Positions 1-8,602 are shown, counted from the stretch's first letter. The stretch: DNA of 45,876 nt from Halanaerobiales bacterium (GCA_025451675.1 JANWJZ010000058.1:1-45876); one strand, 5' to 3'. Made by a program: numbers and translations. The notes: generated by a model from the sequence alone, not told the origin.

Positions 1-215
1 ACATTTCTGGCCACATAAAAACCTATTAATAGCAGCAAAATGATATTTTGCCCCAGAAATATTTTGCTTAATTTGGCTTCTTCCAGTCTGAAAAGAATAC
101 TGGAAAATAAAGCAAAGATTACAGTAAAAATCAGCATTATGATTATACCCAGCAGGACTCCCTTAAAAATTACAAAGCTATTGATGACACTTTCATTATT
201 TTTATACTCAGGCAT
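1..215 (-). CDS. Small membrane protein, TIGR04086/YrzE-like (3' part outside window)
   Basis: The gene begins at an ATG read leftward from position 215 and runs off the left edge, so only the first 71 codons are visible. A strong ribosome binding site (AAAGGAGGGATT) lies just upstream. After a short polar start (MPEYKNNESVIN) there is a long hydrophobic helix (about residues 13-41), a short charged turn (RLEEAKLSK) and a second hydrophobic helix that continues out of the window. This arrangement resembles the TIGR04086 (YrzE) family of small Firmicutes membrane proteins of unknown function, but the assignment rests on general pattern only. It follows surE in the same direction. Its ribosome binding site sits in a perfect inverted repeat, described separately. 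Confidence 0.6.
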   Translation of the reverse strand, partial: MPEYKNNESVINSFVIFKGVLLGIIIMLIFTVIFALFSSILFRLEEAKLSKIFLGQNIILLLLIGFYVARN

Positions 216-219
216 AAGA

Positions 220-263
220 TAATCCCTCCTTTAATACTTATATATTATCATGAGGAGGGATTA
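220..263 (-). promoter_or_regulatory. Inverted repeat covering the ribosome binding site of the first gene
   Basis: An 11-base perfect inverted repeat: arms at 220-230 (TAATCCCTCCT) and 253-263 (AGGAGGGATTA), with a 22-base AT-rich loop. Read on the minus strand, the arm next to the gene is the AAAGGAGGGATT ribosome binding site and the other arm is its exact complement. If both arms are transcribed, for example by readthrough from surE, the site would be paired and hidden. If a promoter lies in the loop, only one arm would be in the RNA. There is no U-run after it, so it is not a standard terminator. Confidence 0.55.
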
Positions 264-284
264 ATGATTTGAATCTGGATTATT

Positions 285-1037
285 TTAAAAATCTATCTCG
301 GGCCAGTTATTTATCAGTTCTACATGATCAAGCTGCAATTTGAGGGGGGTAATGGCGATATAATCGTTCTCTATTGCCCAGATATCTGTGTTTTCATGGC
401 CTTTTCTCCCACTGCCGCCCGTTAACCAGTAATACTTTCTACCTGAAGGATCCAGCCTTTCCTCAAAGGTATCCTCATAGAGGCTGGTTCCTAACCCGCA
501 GATCTTAACACCCTTGATTTCTCTTCTGTCCAGATCAGGGACATTGATGTTTAATAATAGTCTTTCCTTAAATCTGGAAAGATCCTGTTTCTCAATAAAA
601 TCAGCAATGAATTCAGCGGCAGTGTAAAAATTGTACTTTTTATTACTGGCCAGGGATATAGCTATTGAATTATATCCCATCATCCAGCCTTCAATGGCAG
701 CAGAAACTGTCCCGGAATATAAAACATCATAGCCAAGATTTGAGCCATTATTGATACCGGAGATTAATAAATCAGGCTTATAATCTACTAATTTTTCTAA
801 TCCCAGTTTTACACAATCCGCTGGAGTACCTGTAACTTTATAGGCAGTAATATTATCAAATATTTCAACTTCATGAGCGCGTATCGGATCAAGTATAGTA
901 ATGGAATGACCAGTGGCACTTCTTTCCCGGTCAGGAGCAACTATAAAAATCTGATGACCAGCTTTTTGCAGGACTTCAGCTAAAATTCTAATCCCTTCAG
1001 CATGTATCCCATCATCATTTGTTAAAAATATTTTCAT
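285..1037 (-). CDS. surE: 5'/3'-nucleotidase SurE
   Basis: SurE is a metal-dependent phosphatase that removes phosphate from nucleoside 5'- and 3'-monophosphates and is linked to stationary-phase survival; it is cytosolic. The 250-residue length is typical. The family's N-terminal metal site is intact ([16 protein letters not shown], with the Asp-Asp pair at residues 8-9), followed by the conserved [15 protein letters not shown] segment, the [12 protein letters not shown] loop and the [11 protein letters not shown] and [11 protein letters not shown] motifs. The ATG at 1037 has an AAGGTGATT binding site. It is read toward the small membrane protein gene at the window edge, with about 70 bases between them. 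The upstream 250 bases, up to the divergent tRNA genes, are AT-rich and I could not pick a convincing promoter for surE there. Confidence 0.95.
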   Translation of the reverse strand: MKIFLTNDDGIHAEGIRILAEVLQKAGHQIFIVAPDRERSATGHSITILDPIRAHEVEIFDNITAYKVTGTPADCVKLGLEKLVDYKPDLLISGINNGSNLGYDVLYSGTVSAAIEGWMMGYNSIAISLASNKKYNFYTAAEFIADFIEKQDLSRFKERLLLNINVPDLDRREIKGVKICGLGTSLYEDTFEERLDPSGRKYYWLTGGSGRKGHENTDIWAIENDYIAITPLKLQLDHVELINNWPEIDF

Positions 1038-1214
1038 AGAATCACCTTCATATTTAATTTGTCCACAAAATTAATTCTTATTAGTATATTGTTAATGAAT
1101 ATTATATTATTATTAGCTTTTAAAAAATAATATTAAAAAAGTCCATATTGGAGAGGAAAAAGCAGAAATATGACGAATTAACATTCTATTTTGCCCAGAT
1201 AGCGTAAAATCGTT

Positions 1215-1243
1215 TTGACCAATTGAAGATTTTAAGGTATACT
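1215..1243 (+). promoter_or_regulatory. Sigma-A-type promoter of the tRNA-Glu/tRNA-Tyr unit
   Basis: TTGACC (1215-1220) and TATACT (1238-1243) are separated by exactly 17 bases. The -10 box ends about 42 bases before the tRNA-Glu 5' end, so a short 5' leader would be processed away. Confidence 0.8.
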
Positions 1244-1285
1244 AAGACTTGTCGTGGCTGAGGTCAGCCAGCAAGTTAAGCACGC

Positions 1286-1361
1286 GCCCTCATCGTCTAG
1301 TGGTCCAGGACACCAGGTTTTCATCCTGGCGGCAGGGGTTCAAATCCCCTTGAGGGTGCCA
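1286..1361 (+). tRNA. tRNA-Glu (anticodon TTC)
   Basis: A 76-base cloverleaf with the CCA end encoded (1359-1361). The acceptor stem is GCCCTCA paired with TGAGGGT (the first pair is G-U). The anticodon stem CCAGG/CCTGG closes the loop TTTTCAT, giving anticodon TTC for glutamate. The T-arm (CAGGGGTTCAAATCCCCTT) is standard, and the D-arm (GTCTAG...GGAC) matches bacterial tRNA-Glu. Confidence 0.95.
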
Positions 1362-1370
1362 TTTTTTTTT

Positions 1371-1456
1371 GGAGGGATGCCCGAGCGGCCAAAGGGAGCA
1401 GACTGTAAATCTGCCGGCGGATGCCTTCGAAGGTTCGAATCCTTCTCCCTCCACCA
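1371..1456 (+). tRNA. tRNA-Tyr (anticodon GTA)
   Basis: An 86-base class II tRNA with a long variable arm and encoded CCA (1454-1456). The acceptor stem is GGAGGGA paired with TCCCTCC. The anticodon stem GCAGA/TCTGC holds GTA. It follows tRNA-Glu after nine bases that are all T, so the two are surely cotranscribed. Confidence 0.95.
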
Positions 1457-1474
1457 GAATTAAAAATTTTATAT

Positions 1475-1507
1475 AAAATCCGGTCATCTGAGTGACCGGA
1501 TTTTTTT
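1475..1507 (+). terminator. Terminator of the tRNA pair
   Basis: A hairpin ATCCGGTCA / TGACCGGAT with a six-base loop, followed by seven T residues. It lies 20 bases after tRNA-Tyr. Its T-run touches the stop codon of the converging rodZ-like gene, and the A-rich left flank gives a weaker U-run on the minus strand, so it may stop both transcripts. Confidence 0.9.
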
Positions 1508-2306
1508 AATCTATTATTTTCTCAATTACCTCTCCTCGCTGGCCCCAGGGACCAAAAAGCTGATTATCTTTTTTCACCTGTACACCTGCTGCATTTCCAA
1601 TTTTCATGGAAATATTGTCTTTGTATGATATCTCCCTCTGGTCTCCTTTATCCATTATGCCTTCAAAGATTTTTTCTCCATCAGCATAGACCTGCAACCA
1701 ACTTCTCTCAGTTATGATAATTTCCAGATTTTTTAGGGTTTCGTTTACAGCAAGATTGGAATTATCTTCGTTTAAATCTGTAAAATTTTCCTCCTGGCTA
1801 TTATAGTTTTCCTCTACCTGTAGATTATTTTCTATATCAGGAAAGTCATATTGATTTATCGGACTGTCTATCTGGAAATTTTTATCAATAGGTTGACTTA
1901 CTTCCATTTCATTCATTGAATTATTTAAGAGACCTATATTATAGATGAGTATCACCAGTATTAAAGCGATGATTAGAACTATTATGATACTAAGCAGGGT
2001 TTTATTTTGAAATAAACCCTGGCCTCCTTTATTGTTTTCTTCCTCTATTTCTTCTTCTTCCTGTAATTTTCTCTCTTCTTCTATCAATCTTTTATATTCT
2101 TCAACCAATTCTTCTCCATCAAGTCCCAGGTGATTCCCATAACTCTTAATAAAGGCCCTTACATATGCTTCTCCGGGAATTACATCAAAATCATTGTTTT
2201 CCAGTGCTTCAAGATATTTTTCTCTGATCTTGATAGCATCCTGGATCTCCTGAAATGATAAACCTTTCTTCTCTCTTGCCTCTTTTAATTTTTCACCAAT
2301 TGTCAT
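1506..2306 (-). CDS. RodZ-like membrane protein with N-terminal helix-turn-helix (YmfM-like)
   Basis: A predicted cell-shape factor of the RodZ/YmfM type: a cytoplasmic Cro-like HTH that in relatives contacts MreB, one membrane helix, and an outside domain. Visible parts of the 266-residue protein are the HTH (about residues 1-75, beginning MTIGEKLKEAREKKGLSFQE), an acidic glutamate-rich linker, a single membrane helix (about 104-127), a low-complexity polar stretch, and a C-terminal beta-rich domain like DUF4115 (starting near LEIIITERSWLQVYADG). I place the start at the ATG at 2306, which has AAGGAGGGGG seven bases upstream. The longer frame from a GTG at 2327 would translate the binding site itself. 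It lies 56 bases after ftsK, the same neighbour order as spoIIIE and ymfM in Bacillus, although other ymf genes are absent here. Confidence 0.87.
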   Translation of the reverse strand: MTIGEKLKEAREKKGLSFQEIQDAIKIREKYLEALENNDFDVIPGEAYVRAFIKSYGNHLGLDGEELVEEYKRLIEEERKLQEEEEIEEENNKGGQGLFQNKTLLSIIIVLIIALILVILIYNIGLLNNSMNEMEVSQPIDKNFQIDSPINQYDFPDIENNLQVEENYNSQEENFTDLNEDNSNLAVNETLKNLEIIITERSWLQVYADGEKIFEGIMDKGDQREISYKDNISMKIGNAAGVQVKKDNQLFGPWGQRGEVIEKIID

Positions 2307-2362
2307 CTTTCCCCCTCCTTTTGACACCCGCTCTTAATCTTCTTTAATCAATAAAATCATTA

Positions 2363-4612
2363 TTAGATTTCTGCAGTATCTGTATCTACCTGCCTTTCCT
2401 TTAGAAACTCTTCCAGTTCTTCTTTTGAGATTAAAACCTCTCTGGCTTTGCTTCCTGCATATGGTCCAACAATCCCATCCTCTTCCATCATATCAATCAT
2501 TCTTGCAGCCCTGCTATGGCCTATACGTAATTTTCTCTGTAACATTGAGATGGAAGCCCGGTGATTGACCACCACCAATTTTACAGCCTCGTAATATAAT
2601 TCATCCCTTTCTTCATCAGAATCCAGGTCGAGCTTCGGATCATTTATATCTTCAATATCAAAGATATAATCAGGATTAGCCTGATTTTTAACAAAATCAA
2701 CTATGGCAGAGATTTCGTCATTATCGATAAAGGCACCCTGGACACGCTGGGGTTTTGGGCTCCCTGTTGGATAAAAGAGCATATCTCCTTTTCCCAGTAA
2801 TTTTTCCGCCCCTCCCATGTCCAGAATCGTCCTTGAATCTGTCTGCGAAGAAACAGCGAAGGAAATACGGCTCGGTATATTGGCTTTGATTAAACCTGTA
2901 ATTACATCAACTGAGGGGCGTTGTGTGGCCAGTATTAGATGAATTCCTGCTGCCCTGGCCATCTGGGCCAGCCTGCAGATGCTTTCTTCTACTTCATTGG
3001 CAGAAACCATCATTAAATCAGATAATTCATCAACGATGACCACTATATAGGGAAGCCTTTCATTTTCAGGCACTTTATTATTATAGGATTCGATACCCCT
3101 TGTCCCGGTTTCGGAGAATAAATCATAACGTTCTTCCATCTCTTTAACAACCAGCTTCAAAACAGCAGCTGCCTTTTTGGGGTCTGTAACTACAGGAGCA
3201 AATAAGTGGGGCAGGCCCTGATAAAGACTCAGTTCTACCTTTTTGGGATCGATTAATATCAGTTTAACTTCATCCGGAGTAGCTTTATAAAGAATACTGG
3301 TGATAATGGTATTTATACAGACGCTTTTGCCTGAACCAGTTGCTCCAGCCACCAGTAAATGGGGCATGTCCGTTAAATCGGCCACTACAGGTTTTCCATC
3401 AATACCCATCCCGAGGGCAAGAGGGATTCCGGCCCGGGATCTGGTAAATTCCCTGGAAGCGATTATATCTTTCAGGCCGACAGTGATATTTTTCATATGA
3501 GGGACTTCTACTCCTACAGCGGCTTTGCCAGGTATAGGGGCTTCAATCCGGACACCTGGTGCGGCCAGCGCCAGGGCGATATCATCAGCCAGGCTGACTA
3601 TCCTGCTTACCTTGACACCACTGGCTGGTTGTAATTCATATCTGGTTATTGTCGGGCCGTGGTTTACTTTAATGACTTTAGCATTAACACCAAAACTTTG
3701 CAAGGTTTCTTCCAGTAAACTGGACTTATTTCCCGGTTTTTCCCGGTCCTTTTTGGTATCCTTTAAAAATTTTAGACCTGGCAGCCTGTATTTATTTAAA
3801 TTACTATCTTCTTCATTTTTACTTTTTGCTAATGAATATTCACTGATTATTACAGCATTGTCAGTGGACTCATTTTTTTTATTATCCTCTACATATAGTT
3901 CCCTTTCAATAAGGCCCTGCTTCTCTTCAACATTATCCTCATAGTCATTTTCTTCTTCATAATCATCGATTTCTTCATATTCTGAAATATCGATTACGGG
4001 TAGATTATCTTCAATTTTTTTTGTTTTCTTTTTCTTTTCCTGAAAGTAGCTGGAGGCCTCTTTAAAGAATTCTTTAATTTTTGCAAAAAGGGAAATCAAG
4101 AAAATATTTGCCCATAAGAGGACACCGATTAGAAGGAATGCTATTAATATCACATATGCCCCTATATAACCAAATAATTTAAGGGATAACCAGGAGATAG
4201 CCCCGGCAATAAGTCCGGCTCCCTGGCCTTGTAAGGCATTTTCCAGCGGAAATTCAGAATACTTGTAAGTATGTATAATTGCTAAGAAAGAGAAAAAAGC
4301 CAGGAGAAAACCTATTAACCTGATATTAAACTGAAAACCCTTTAATCTGATTAGAGTAATACCCCAGATTAACAATAGTATTGGTATAATATAGGAGCCA
4401 TAGCCAAATATATAAAAATAAAATCGGGCTAATTCCCTGCCAACCAGACCGGCTGTATCGGTAAATAAGGAAATGGCACTGAGGAGGGCAAAAGCGATAA
4501 TCAGTATTCCCAATATTTCATTTTTCCTTTTTTCTATAAATTCCTTATCTATTGATAAGTCTTCTCTATCCTTTTCAGCAGCTTTCTCTTTTCCTTTTTC
4601 TTTTCTCGCCAT
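2363..4612 (-). CDS. ftsK: DNA translocase FtsK/SpoIIIE
   Basis: A hexameric ATP-driven DNA pump at the division septum that clears chromosome DNA from the closing septum; in spore formers it moves the chromosome into the forespore. The 749-residue protein has four N-terminal membrane helices (about residues 30-180), an acidic, low-complexity linker, the alpha and beta motor domains with Walker A GATGSGKS near residue 425 and Walker B VVIVDELSDLMM, and a C-terminal gamma winged helix (AVKLVVVNHRASISMLQRKL) that reads KOPS/SRS signals. The start is the ATG at 4612 with GAGGTG six bases upstream; an in-frame TTG at 4630 has no suitable site. The tepA-ylzJ-transporter-ftsK order and the dipicolinate genes nearby favour a role like SpoIIIE, but the family cannot be split by sequence alone. 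Confidence 0.95.
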   Translation of the reverse strand: MARKEKGKEKAAEKDREDLSIDKEFIEKRKNEILGILIIAFALLSAISLFTDTAGLVGRELARFYFYIFGYGSYIIPILLLIWGITLIRLKGFQFNIRLIGFLLAFFSFLAIIHTYKYSEFPLENALQGQGAGLIAGAISWLSLKLFGYIGAYVILIAFLLIGVLLWANIFLISLFAKIKEFFKEASSYFQEKKKKTKKIEDNLPVIDISEYEEIDDYEEENDYEDNVEEKQGLIERELYVEDNKKNESTDNAVIISEYSLAKSKNEEDSNLNKYRLPGLKFLKDTKKDREKPGNKSSLLEETLQSFGVNAKVIKVNHGPTITRYELQPASGVKVSRIVSLADDIALALAAPGVRIEAPIPGKAAVGVEVPHMKNITVGLKDIIASREFTRSRAGIPLALGMGIDGKPVVADLTDMPHLLVAGATGSGKSVCINTIITSILYKATPDEVKLILIDPKKVELSLYQGLPHLFAPVVTDPKKAAAVLKLVVKEMEERYDLFSETGTRGIESYNNKVPENERLPYIVVIVDELSDLMMVSANEVEESICRLAQMARAAGIHLILATQRPSVDVITGLIKANIPSRISFAVSSQTDSRTILDMGGAEKLLGKGDMLFYPTGSPKPQRVQGAFIDNDEISAIVDFVKNQANPDYIFDIEDINDPKLDLDSDEERDELYYEAVKLVVVNHRASISMLQRKLRIGHSRAARMIDMMEEDGIVGPYAGSKAREVLISKEELEEFLKERQVDTDTAEI

Positions 4613-4701
4613 CTTTTTCACCTCATCCAATATCCACAGTAACTTTATTTATTAAATCCCTATAATTACTTCTCCACCAAATATAATATTCCTGCCTCAA
4701 A

Positions 4702-5628
4702 TCAAGGCAATTCTTCTTTTCCCTCCAGCCAACTAATAAAAGTATTAAGAAAAGGCAGGATTATAAGTGTATTATATATATTAAAAAAAGTCTGGGCATT
4801 GGCTATCTGTCTGGTTAACTCCTGGCTGGAAGAACGGACAATGTTTTCAAATATGAAATAGAAAGGGATAAGGGCAGCAACACCCAGAAGATTAAAGAAA
4901 AAATGTCCCCTGGCCAGTTTTTGTGAAATAGGACCGGAGTTTATGCTGGCCAGAAAGGCGGTAAAGCAGGTACCCAGATTACTGCCCAGGATTAAAGCTA
5001 TCGCCGTCCTCAAATTTATCAGCCTATTAAAGGCAAGGCCAATAACAACTCCTGTCAAGGCACTACTGCTCTGAATAATGGCTGTAGTAATGGTCCCGGT
5101 CAATATACCCAGGTAGATATTTTTTGAGGAATATTGTAAGATCCTTTCAATAAGCTGTCTTTTTTCTGGTGATTCAAAGAAAACTGTCATCAGGATTAAA
5201 CCTGCAAATACTATACCAAAGAATAAAATACTATTCCCGATATAAAAAAGGGTTCTTTTCCTGCCAAATATACCTATGAGTACTATGGCCAGACCCAGGA
5301 CAATAAGATGGAGATAATAATTGACTATAGGAAAAGTAAGAATCTGGCCAGTTACTGTAGTACCTATATTGGCTCCAATCATAATCCCGATGGCAGGCTT
5401 TAAAGATATAGCCCCCGCTTCGATTAAACCGATCAGGATGACAGATACTGCACTGCTGCTCTGCATAATGGCCGTTATTATTATACCTATAATAATGGAA
5501 AGATATAAATGTTTATCAAGGGAAACGATCAGGCTCTTTAATCTGTCATTTACCAGGCTTTTAATGGCCCATTTACTACCTTCCAGTCCCCCCAGAAATA
5601 ACAAAAGGCCAGAGATAAAAATAAGCAT
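4702..5628 (-). CDS. Na/Pi-cotransporter II-related protein (short form without PhoU domain)
   Basis: A polytopic membrane protein of the Na+/phosphate cotransporter (NptA/PF02690) type, 308 residues. The family hallmark, a repeated QSSSA motif in two inverted halves, is present at residues 56-60 and 186-190, each followed by a glycine-rich helix (IGANIGTT and LGSNLGTC). About eight to nine membrane helices are visible. Bacterial relatives of about 530 residues usually end in a PhoU-like cytoplasmic domain, which is missing here; the protein ends soon after the last helix (LEGKEELP). Short forms in Firmicutes are often annotated YjbB-like or linked to sporulation (SpoIIM-neighbour) without proof. 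It sits between ylzJ and ftsK, replacing nothing known in the Bacillus order. The start ATG at 5628 has a modest AAGGAAA site. The substrate is unproven. Confidence 0.8.
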   Translation of the reverse strand: MLIFISGLLLFLGGLEGSKWAIKSLVNDRLKSLIVSLDKHLYLSIIIGIIITAIMQSSSAVSVILIGLIEAGAISLKPAIGIMIGANIGTTVTGQILTFPIVNYYLHLIVLGLAIVLIGIFGRKRTLFYIGNSILFFGIVFAGLILMTVFFESPEKRQLIERILQYSSKNIYLGILTGTITTAIIQSSSALTGVVIGLAFNRLINLRTAIALILGSNLGTCFTAFLASINSGPISQKLARGHFFFNLLGVAALIPFYFIFENIVRSSSQELTRQIANAQTFFNIYNTLIILPFLNTFISWLEGKEELP

Positions 5629-5697
5629 AGCTATATTTTCCTTTCTATTCGTCTTTAAAATATAACTATGCCTCTCTTTCCTATTTTAGCATTTGTT

Positions 5698-5922
5698 TTA
5701 ATAATAAAAAACAGATTTCAGGATTGAGCCTGGCTGTAATTCCGGCCGGAGATAATCCTGGGGATCTGATGAAATAATTTTTGCTATCTTTCTTTCATCC
5801 TTTCCTGATCTTTCAACCAGTAAAGTTAGTCCATTACTGAAATTAACTTCTTCATATTCTGGAACAAAATCATCATAATCTTCCAGGATCATTTCCAGGG
5901 GATAGATGGAATAATTGAGCAT
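5698..5922 (-). CDS. ylzJ: YlzJ-like protein
   Basis: A 74-residue small acidic protein of the YlzJ-like family, of unknown function. The recognisable features are an N-terminal YPLEMI.E segment, a central VNFSNGLTLLVE strand and an IISSDPQDYL motif followed by a proline-rich end (RPELQPGS). It directly follows tepA: the tepA stop codon ends one base before this ATG, and the GAGGTG binding site is inside the end of tepA, so translation is probably coupled. The tepA-ylzJ-spoIIIE order is the same as in Bacillus subtilis, which is the main support for the name. Confidence 0.85.
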   Translation of the reverse strand: MLNYSIYPLEMILEDYDDFVPEYEEVNFSNGLTLLVERSGKDERKIAKIISSDPQDYLRPELQPGSILKSVFYY

Positions 5923-6651
5923 TTATTGTTTCACCTCTTCCCTACTCCTGACTAAAGACCTCAGTTTGGCCAGGGCTGCATTCAGGCCCCCCACTTCATC
6001 TACTAACCCAAGTTCCACCGCCTCCTTACCGATCAAAACTGTTCCAACATCCCTGACCAATTCTCCTGTACGGAACATTAATTCCCTGAATTTTTCTTCA
6101 GAGATTCTCGAATGGGTACTGACAAATTTAATAATCCTGTCCTGCATTTTATCCAGGTAATCGTAGGTCTGGGGAACACCGATTACCAGGCCTGTTAACC
6201 TGATCGGATGAATGGTCATACTGGCAGTAGAGGCAATAAAGGAATAATCTGTAGCGACAGCAATGGGGACACCGATACTGTGTCCGCCCCCCAGAACCAG
6301 GGATACTGTCGGTGTATTCATGCTGCTGATCATCTCGGAAATAGCCAGGCCTGCCTCTATATCCCCGCCAACAGTATTTAATATAATCAAAAGCCCTTTT
6401 ATATTGGGATTTTCTTCAATGGCCACCAGTTGTGGGATTATATGTTCGTATTTTGTTGTTTTATTTTTAGGTGGCAAAACCATATGGCCTTCAATTTGAC
6501 CGATTATCGGCAGGATATGTATATCATTCTTTGCTTCTGTGGGAGGGGAACTTTCACCCAGTTGCCTGATCGATTCTATGGTTTTAGCAGTTTCTGGCAT
6601 CTCTTTTTCCTTATTCCCCTGTGCCAGAAAATAAAACTGATTAGAATCCAT
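5923..6651 (-). CDS. tepA: ClpP-family serine protease TepA
   Basis: A cytosolic ClpP-like peptidase (242 residues) known in Bacillus as translocation-enhancing protein TepA/YmfB, proposed to help export of presecretory proteins. The ClpP fold signs are present: the oxyanion-type glycine segment [13 protein letters not shown], the nucleophile Ser125 in GGGHSIG and the general-base His148 in MTIHPIR. TepA proteins differ from ClpP in the N-terminal polar extension (about 45 residues here) and in lacking ClpP's axial pore helix; both fit. The ATG at 6651 has a GGGAG site. It lies 65 bases after a strong terminator that follows RNase J, so it needs its own promoter or readthrough; none was clear to me. 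Confidence 0.92.
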   Translation of the reverse strand: MDSNQFYFLAQGNKEKEMPETAKTIESIRQLGESSPPTEAKNDIHILPIIGQIEGHMVLPPKNKTTKYEHIIPQLVAIEENPNIKGLLIILNTVGGDIEAGLAISEMISSMNTPTVSLVLGGGHSIGVPIAVATDYSFIASTASMTIHPIRLTGLVIGVPQTYDYLDKMQDRIIKFVSTHSRISEEKFRELMFRTGELVRDVGTVLIGKEAVELGLVDEVGGLNAALAKLRSLVRSREEVKQ

Positions 6652-6714
6652 TTGAGATCACTCCCTGAGTTATTTTCAGAGAATAGTATTGGCATCTTTC
6701 ATTCCCTTTATACA

Positions 6715-6748
6715 TAAAAAGGCAGTCAGTAATAACTGACTGCCTTTT
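6715..6748 (-). terminator. Terminator after the RNase J gene
   Basis: Hairpin AAAAGGCAGTCAG / CTGACTGCCTTTT around a short AT-rich loop (TAATAA). On the minus strand it is followed by a T-rich run, and it starts at the RNase J stop codon. It separates RNase J from tepA. Confidence 0.85.
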
Positions 6749-6749
6749 C

Positions 6750-8474
6750 TTAAACCTGCATTATGATTGGAAGGATCATTGGATTTCTTTTTGTCTTTTT
6801 GTAGATATATTCATTCAGTGTTTCACGGATTTGATTTTTTAGTATTGACCATTCGGTTACTCTGTTGTTTTCACATTCTTTCAGTTTTTCTTCCAGTCTG
6901 GAAGTTAATTCTGCAATCAATTCTTCAGATTCTCTTATATAGACAAAACCACGGGTAACAATATCAGGTCCTGACAGGATTTTTCCATGACTGTCGATGG
7001 TTAAGACTACGATAATTATTCCGTCTTCTGATAGAAGTTTACGATCACGGAGAACAATATTTCCAACATCGCCTACACCTAGACCATCTACATAGATACT
7101 GCCAGCCTGTACGCTGCCGCCTTTTTTAACCTGTTTTTCGGTAAAGACAATCCGGTCTCCGATTTCGGCAATATAGATGTTCTTTTCCGGTATCCCTACT
7201 TCCCTGGCCAGTGCAGCATGGCGGATTAAGTGCCTGTACTCACCATGGGTAGGAACAAAATACTTTGGTTTTACCAGGTTTAACATCAGTTTTAATTCTT
7301 CCTGGCTGGCATGTCCGGATACATGAACACCGGATATATCTTCATAGATAACCTCGGCACCCTTTTTATAGAGCTGGTTAATGGTTTCACCGATAAAACG
7401 TTCATTACCCGGGATTGCTGAAGCGGAGATAAGTACTGTATCTCCCTTCCGTATATTGATATGATGATGGTCTCCTCTGGCCATCCTGGTAAGTGCAGCC
7501 ATTGGTTCACCCTGGCTGCCGGTTGTCAATAAAACGATTTCATGATCAGGGTAATTGTCACAGTTTTTAATGTTAATGATCATGTCATCCGGAATTGTCA
7601 GATAACCCAGATTCCTGGCAATTTCAATATTGTTGATCATGCTTCTACCGGTCAGGGCAATTTTTCTATTATATTTAAAGGCTGAATTAATAATCTGTTG
7701 AACCCTGTGAATGTTTGAAGCAAATGTAGCTACAATAATCCTTTTTTTTGCGGCCCTGAAAACCTCTTCAATAGTATGGCCAACGACACTCTCGGATAAA
7801 GTGTAACCTTCCCTTTCCACATTGGTACTGTCCGAGAATAAAGCCAGAACACCGGGTTTAGAATCGCCAAGTTCAGCTAATTTATGGAAATCAGCTACTT
7901 CACCATCAATAGGTGTCTGGTCAAACTTAAAGTCACTGGCATAAATTATTGCACCTAAAGGTGTGTGAATAGCCAGGGCACAGGTATCCGCGATACTGTG
8001 ATTAACCCTGATAAAATCCACCTTAATTTTACCAATACGAACCGAACTACCAGGATTAACGACCTTTAAACGGGTTCCTTTCAGCAGGCGATGCTCCTTC
8101 AGTTTTCCTTCCAGTAAGCCCAGCGTTAATCTGGTACTATATACTGGAACATTGATTTCCCGAAGTAGGTAAGGTAAAGCGCCAATATGATCCTCATGTC
8201 CGTGGGTTAAAGCAATACCTTTAACCCTATCTTTATTTTCCCTTATATAAGTAAAATCCGGTATTACCAGATCAATACCTAACAATTCATCTTCCGGGAA
8301 CATAACTCCGGCATCGATAATAAGGATCTCGTCACCTACTTCAACTACCATCATGTTTTTACCGATTTCTCCCATTCCGCCTAAGGGAATTACTGATACT
8401 TCATTATTGTTGTTAATGTTATTATTATTGTTGTTATTGTTATTTTTATTGTTATTCTTATTTCTTTTTGCCAT
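6750..8474 (-). CDS. rnj: Ribonuclease J with an asparagine-rich N-terminus
   Basis: A metallo-beta-lactamase/beta-CASP ribonuclease (5'-3' exo and endo activity) for mRNA decay and rRNA maturation. The metal-binding signature HGHEDHIGAL lies near residue 90, with further motifs SDSTNVEREGYT, TTGSQGEP, SGHASQEELK and PTHGEY, and the RNase J C-terminal domain ends the protein. The start is uncertain. I use the ATG at 8474 (574 residues); GGAGGTG lies 14 bases upstream. The frame stays open to an ATG at 8510, but that would be too close to the likely transcription start. Before the family core (VSVIPLGGMGEIG) there is an unusual run of about 20 mostly asparagine residues, coded by an AAT/AAC repeat. 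Position downstream of dapA matches Bacillus rnjB. Confidence 0.93.
   Translation of the reverse strand: MAKRNKNNNKNNNNNNNNNINNNNEVSVIPLGGMGEIGKNMMVVEVGDEILIIDAGVMFPEDELLGIDLVIPDFTYIRENKDRVKGIALTHGHEDHIGALPYLLREINVPVYSTRLTLGLLEGKLKEHRLLKGTRLKVVNPGSSVRIGKIKVDFIRVNHSIADTCALAIHTPLGAIIYASDFKFDQTPIDGEVADFHKLAELGDSKPGVLALFSDSTNVEREGYTLSESVVGHTIEEVFRAAKKRIIVATFASNIHRVQQIINSAFKYNRKIALTGRSMINNIEIARNLGYLTIPDDMIINIKNCDNYPDHEIVLLTTGSQGEPMAALTRMARGDHHHINIRKGDTVLISASAIPGNERFIGETINQLYKKGAEVIYEDISGVHVSGHASQEELKLMLNLVKPKYFVPTHGEYRHLIRHAALAREVGIPEKNIYIAEIGDRIVFTEKQVKKGGSVQAGSIYVDGLGVGDVGNIVLRDRKLLSEDGIIIVVLTIDSHGKILSGPDIVTRGFVYIRESEELIAELTSRLEEKLKECENNRVTEWSILKNQIRETLNEYIYKKTKRNPMILPIIMQV
8404..8460 (-). repeat. 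AAT/AAC trinucleotide repeat in the RNase J N-terminus
   Basis: On the plus strand this reads as a run of ATT/GTT triplets of mixed order, about 18 units. It codes for the poly-asparagine stretch of RNase J, broken by one Lys and one Ile. Because it is a triplet repeat, changes in copy number would keep the reading frame. Confidence 0.8.
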
Positions 8475-8508
8475 TAAATAAAAAAAGACACCTCCATTAA
8501 ATCCGTGC

Positions 8509-8538
8509 ATTATATATCATACCAAATGATCATTCCAA
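8509..8538 (-). promoter_or_regulatory. Possible promoter P2 of the RNase J gene
   Basis: Read leftward: TTGGAA (8533-8538), an 18-base spacer and TATAAT (8509-8514). Transcription would begin near 8502, after the upstream in-frame ATG, which supports the later start codon chosen for RNase J. Confidence 0.5.
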
Positions 8539-8565
8539 TAATCCGTTCATTTACCCGTTAGCTTT

Positions 8566-8594
8566 ATTATATCCTTTAATATTGTAAAAGACAA
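8566..8594 (-). promoter_or_regulatory. Possible promoter P1 of the RNase J gene
   Basis: Read leftward: TTGTCT (8589-8594), a 17-base spacer and TATAAT (8566-8571). It follows the dapA terminator directly, so RNase J appears to be transcribed separately from the dap genes, from two tandem promoters. Confidence 0.6.
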
Positions 8595-8602
8595 GTCCCC
8601 AC

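Noticed and set aside
3525-3944. A 139-codon plus-strand frame opposite ftsK
   Set aside because: Shadow of the FtsK linker and motor sequence; no protein features.
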